Origin: Synechococcaceae bacterium WB8_1B_136
GTDB lineage: Bacteria; Cyanobacteriota; Cyanobacteriia; PCC-6307; Cyanobiaceae
DNA: 7,950 nt
Assembly: GCA_010029175.1 (NCBI GenBank)
Contig: RGNC01000088.1
Span: 1-7,950 of the forward strand
Reading direction: 5' to 3'
The position numbers were made by a program, and so were the translations under genes. Below are positions 5,208 to 7,950 of the stretch, one piece after another (position 1 is the first letter of the stretch; every line of letters starts with the position of its first letter). The notes under the pieces were generated by a model that saw only the letters and a list, made by a program, of their open reading frames with translations, was not told the DNA's origin and ran no database searches.

Positions 5208-6095
5208 ATGCGCCGCAGTGTGCGAGAAGCGATCGTTGGTTTCACCCTGATCGCGGCGGTGGCTGGCGCCGGGGGCCTCTGGATGTGGCTTCAGGGCATC
5301 AACCTCAGCCGCCGCAACTGGACGATCCAGGTGAGCTTTCCCGATGCGGCTGGGCTGGCCGAACGCTCGGCCGTCACCTATCGCGGCATCGTGATCGGCA
5401 ATGTGCGGCGGGTGAAGGCCACCCCGGCGGCGGTGCTGGCGGAGCTGGAGATCACCGATCCGGAGCTGCGTCTGCCCCGGCCGGTGCTGGCCCAGGTGGA
5501 GGAATCGTCGCTGCTGGGGGGCGATGCCGTGGTGGCCCTGCTGAGCCCGGCCCGCTCGCTGCCCCCGGGCACTCCGGGCCCCCGCTCTCCCCAGTGCAAC
5601 AACCAGCTCACCATCTGCCCCGGCGCTGAGCTGAAGGGCCAGAGCGCCGCCACCATCACCAGCGTGACGGCCACGATGCAGAAGCTGCTGGATCAGGCCG
5701 ATCGGGAGCAACTGGTGGGGCTGCTGGCCAAGACCACCCGCAGCTTCGACACCACCTCCAAGGAGGCCAACAAGTTCCTGGTGGATGGCCAGCAGTTGCT
5801 GGCGGATCTGAAGGGGGCGGTGGCCGAGGCCAAGCCCACCCTGCGCAACCTGGAGGCCAGCAGCGCCCACGTGCGCAACCTCACCGCCGCCCTCGACAAC
5901 CCCAAGACGGTGTCGGAGCTGAAAACCACGGTGACCAATGCCGAGAAGCTCACCGCCCGCTGGGATGCGGTGGGTGGCGATGTGAACAAGCTCACCGCCG
6001 ATCCCCAGTTCATGGATGGCATGCGCAGCGTGGCCATCGGCCTGGGCAAGTTCTTCGATGAGCTCTACCCCGCCCGTACGGCTAAACCCCGCTGA
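5208..6095 (+). CDS. mlaD: MlaD/TGD2-type MCE domain lipid transport protein
   Basis: A 295-residue protein from ATG 5208, with GGAG at 5195-5198 nine bases upstream. Residues about 8-28 form a single N-terminal membrane anchor after a basic start (MRRSVRE). The MCE domain covers about 37-115 (VSFPDAAGL, VTYRGIVIGNVRRVK, LLGGDAVVALL). A Pro-rich stretch (114-128) leads to Cys130 and Cys137, then a mainly helical region from about 145 to 285, likely coiled coil or an oligomer-forming helix as in other MCE proteins. Homologues form hexameric rings that carry lipids across the periplasm or the plastid intermembrane space. It is co-transcribed with the ATPase gene (3-bp gap). Its last 14 bases overlap the 3' end of convergent chlD. 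Family call is firm; the name mlaD is given at family level. Confidence 0.92.
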   Translation: MRRSVREAIVGFTLIAAVAGAGGLWMWLQGINLSRRNWTIQVSFPDAAGLAERSAVTYRGIVIGNVRRVKATPAAVLAELEITDPELRLPRPVLAQVEESSLLGGDAVVALLSPARSLPPGTPGPRSPQCNNQLTICPGAELKGQSAATITSVTATMQKLLDQADREQLVGLLAKTTRSFDTTSKEANKFLVDGQQLLADLKGAVAEAKPTLRNLEASSAHVRNLTAALDNPKTVSELKTTVTNAEKLTARWDAVGGDVNKLTADPQFMDGMRSVAIGLGKFFDELYPARTAKPR

Positions 6096-7950
6096 TCGCT
6101 TCCATGGCGATGGCGGCGATCGCCTGATCGCTGGCCTTGGGCAGCTGCAAGTATTTGCCACCGGCGGCCTCGGCCAGGTCCTTGCCCATGCCGCTGCCGA
6201 TGAACTTGCGCTCGGTGTCGATCACCAGCAGCTTGATGCCCAGGGCCCGGTACTTGCTGGCCACCTGCTTCACCTCCTCCTTGAGGTCCACCGGCTCCTC
6301 GCCCTCCAGCTGGGGCTGGCCCAGGGAGCGGCTCAGGGGCACGTTGCCGCGGCCGTCGGTGATGGCCACCACCACCACCTGACCCAGATCGCCGGTGGCC
6401 AGGGCATTGGCCCCCACCCGCGCCGCCTGGGAGAGGCCGTGGGCCAGGGGTGAGCCGCCGCCGCAGGGCATTGATTCCAGCCGGCGGCGGGCGGCGGTGA
6501 TCGAGCGGGTGGGGGGCAGCAGCACCTCGGCCTGCTCGCCGCGGAAGGGGATCAGGGCCACCTCGTCGCGGTTTTCGTAGGCCTCGGTGAGCAGCCGGAT
6601 CACGGCCCCCTTGGCGCTCTGCATGCGGTTGAGGGCCATCGAGCCGCTGGCATCCACCAGGAAGATCACCAGGGCACCGGCCTTGCGCTGCAGCTGCTTG
6701 GCCCGCAGGTCGCCGTCTTCCACCACCACCTTGCGATGGGGTTCGCGCTCGCGGCGGGATTTCTGATAGGGGGCAGCCGCCCGCAGGGTGGCATCCACGG
6801 CGATGCGCTTCACCGGCCCCCGGGGCAGCATCGGCTTCACATAGCGGCCGCGGGAATCGCTGAACACCACGGCACGGCTGCCGCTGCCGCCTGTTTTGGC
6901 CTTGGCGGCACCGAACAGCAGCAGGTCGGGGTCGATGGCGGTGGCCTCCGGATCCAGCAGGAATTCCTCCGGCACCTGGGGGGGCGCCTGGTCTTCGGGG
7001 CTGTCGTCCTCCTGGTCGTCGTCGTCCGGATCGTCCTGGTCGTCCGGCTGGTCGGGTTCGTTCTCCGACTCCGGCGGCTCAGGCTGCTCGGGCTCCTGCT
7101 CCCCCTGCGGCGATGGCGGCGGCGGGGGCTCCATCGGCTGGTTGGGATCGGGGGGCGGCAGCTGCAGGGCCCGCGGCGCGATCACCAGCCGCACGGCCAC
7201 CTGCAGGTCGTCGGCTTCCACCCGGTCGCGGCCGCTGAGGGCGGCATGGGCGCGGGCCACCCGCACGGCATAAAGCTCGCTGCGGTGGCCCTCCACGCCG
7301 CCCCGCAGGGCCTCGTTCACCAGGTAGGCGATCTGCTCGCGCGCGATCTGCACATCCGGCAGCCACTGGCGGGCCAGCAGCAGCTGGGTGGCCAGGGCGT
7401 CGGTCTCCTCCTGCCAGCGGGAGCGGAAGGCGTCGCTGGATTCGGCATGGCCCAGAGCGCTGCGGGTGATCTCCACCCGCTGCTCCAGATCGAGGGCCTG
7501 GTTGGCACTGAGGCAGATGGCGAAGCGATCCAGCAGGTGATCGCGCACGGTGCCCTCCTCGGGGTTGTAGGTGGCGATCAGCAGGCAGCGGCAGGGGTGC
7601 GACAGGCTCAGGCCCTCCCGCTCGATCCGGTTCTCACCGCTGCCAACGGCGGCTAGCAGCAGGTTGGTGATGTTGTCGTCGAGCAGGTTGAGCTCATCCA
7701 CGTAGAGCACACCCCGGTGCGCTTCGGCGAGCAGGCCCGGCTGGAACACGGCCTGGCCACTGGCCAGGGAGGCGGTCACGTCCACCGAACCCACCAGCCG
7801 GTCTTCGGTGATGCCGAGGGGCACCTGCACGAACGGCGCCGGGATCACCTTGGTGGGCAGCAGGACGGCGGCATCGCTGCCGCTGGGATCGGCGCCGAGC
7901 TCCGTGAGCCGGCGGCTAGTGGTGTCGTCCCAGTCTTCGGGGCGCTGGGG
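6082..7950 (-). CDS. chlD: Magnesium chelatase subunit ChlD (partial, N-terminus beyond right edge)
   Basis: 622 codons plus TAG (6082-6084) are visible; the frame is open through base 7950, so the beginning, including the degenerate nucleotide-binding P-loop region, is missing. Using window residue 1 at 7950: an AAA+ domain at about 35-260 (VPLGITEDRLVGSVDV, FQPGLLAEAHRGVLYVDELNLL, ATYNPEEG, LLDRFAI), a Pro/acidic linker at about 265-335, and a von Willebrand A domain at about 425-620 with the MIDAS motif DASGS (433-437) and a second motif ITDGRGN (530-536). ChlD joins ChlI and ChlH to insert Mg2+ into protoporphyrin IX, the first committed step of chlorophyll synthesis; it forms the platform for the ChlI ring. 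By comparison with full-length relatives of about 670-700 residues (from memory), some 50-80 residues are absent. The GTG at 7848 is internal and not the true start, because the family similarity continues upstream (PEDWDD, near 4-9). Confidence 0.96.
   Translation of the reverse strand, partial: PQRPEDWDDTTSRRLTELGADPSGSDAAVLLPTKVIPAPFVQVPLGITEDRLVGSVDVTASLASGQAVFQPGLLAEAHRGVLYVDELNLLDDNITNLLLAAVGSGENRIEREGLSLSHPCRCLLIATYNPEEGTVRDHLLDRFAICLSANQALDLEQRVEITRSALGHAESSDAFRSRWQEETDALATQLLLARQWLPDVQIAREQIAYLVNEALRGGVEGHRSELYAVRVARAHAALSGRDRVEADDLQVAVRLVIAPRALQLPPPDPNQPMEPPPPPSPQGEQEPEQPEPPESENEPDQPDDQDDPDDDDQEDDSPEDQAPPQVPEEFLLDPEATAIDPDLLLFGAAKAKTGGSGSRAVVFSDSRGRYVKPMLPRGPVKRIAVDATLRAAAPYQKSRREREPHRKVVVEDGDLRAKQLQRKAGALVIFLVDASGSMALNRMQSAKGAVIRLLTEAYENRDEVALIPFRGEQAEVLLPPTRSITAARRRLESMPCGGGSPLAHGLSQAARVGANALATGDLGQVVVVAITDGRGNVPLSRSLGQPQLEGEEPVDLKEEVKQVASKYRALGIKLLVIDTERKFIGSGMGKDLAEAAGGKYLQLPKASDQAIAAIAMEAISGV
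6115..6124. repeat. HIP1-containing palindrome GGCGATCGCC, copy 3
   Basis: Third exact copy of the ten-base palindrome with the HIP1 octamer core, in the extreme 3' coding part of chlD, about 20 bp beyond the mlaD stop. Confidence 0.8.
7002..7057 (-). repeat. Low-complexity GTC/GAC-rich tract encoding the ChlD acidic linker
   Basis: The plus strand reads as repeated GTCGTCC and CTGGTCG units; on the coding strand these are runs of GAC/GAT/GAG/CAG codons giving an Asp/Glu/Gln/Pro-rich stretch. It lies in the natural linker between the AAA+ and VWA domains of ChlD. Its repetitive nature suggests length can vary between close relatives. Confidence 0.6.

Noticed and set aside
4557..6161. Long minus-strand open frame opposite mlaF and mlaD
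   Set aside because: Shadow frame with His/Gly/Arg/Gln bias; the plus strand encodes intact ABC and MCE motifs.
6736..7656. Plus-strand open frame opposite chlD
   Set aside because: Leu/Val/Arg/Gly-rich antisense of the ChlD acidic linker and AAA+ domain; no family motif.
7846..7848. GTG as the start of chlD
   Set aside because: The frame and ChlD-like sequence continue upstream to the window edge, and the AAA+ domain would be truncated.

Overview
This window is a gene-dense, high-GC stretch of a cyanobacterial chromosome. The evidence is the gene content: a membrane-anchored rubredoxin next to a Ycf48 lipoprotein, an ndhC-ndhK-ndhJ operon, and the magnesium chelatase subunit ChlD. Three copies of the ten-base palindrome GGCGATCGCC, which contains the cyanobacterial HIP1 octamer, agree with this. 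Protein-level similarity, recalled from memory and not searched, and the high GC point to the Cyanobium/Synechococcus group of unicellular picocyanobacteria.

Layout, left to right. Positions 1-847 (minus strand) hold the 5' part of ycf48 and, just upstream of it, rubA; both are photosystem assembly factors. Positions 848-1216 are a divergent intergenic region with a striking 41-bp near-palindrome and several small hairpins close to ndhC. Positions 1217-2936 (plus) are the ndhC-ndhK-ndhJ operon, encoding three adjoining subunits of the photosynthetic NDH-1 complex. Positions 2943-4343 (minus) hold a yvcK/CofD-like gene with an N-terminal membrane extension, converging on ndhJ with a 6-bp gap. 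Positions 4413-6095 (plus) are a two-gene operon for an MlaF-type ABC ATPase and an MlaD-type MCE lipid-transport protein. Positions 6082-7950 (minus) hold most of chlD, whose 3' end overlaps mlaD by 14 bp and whose N-terminus lies beyond the right edge.

Functionally, the window mixes thylakoid biogenesis and electron transport (Ycf48, RubA, NDH-1, ChlD) with envelope or membrane homeostasis (YvcK, MlaF, MlaD). All seven complete genes and both partial genes belong to recognisable families, and I see no mobile element, CRISPR array, RNA gene or defence cassette. I did not find a convincing new biological system. The best leads are non-coding: the palindrome between rubA and ndhC, the possibly structured ndhC leader, and a nested inverted repeat at the ndhJ/yvcK junction. 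Protein-level oddities are the acidic extension of RubA, the cysteine pair in MlaD, the membrane extension of YvcK and the acidic linker of ChlD.
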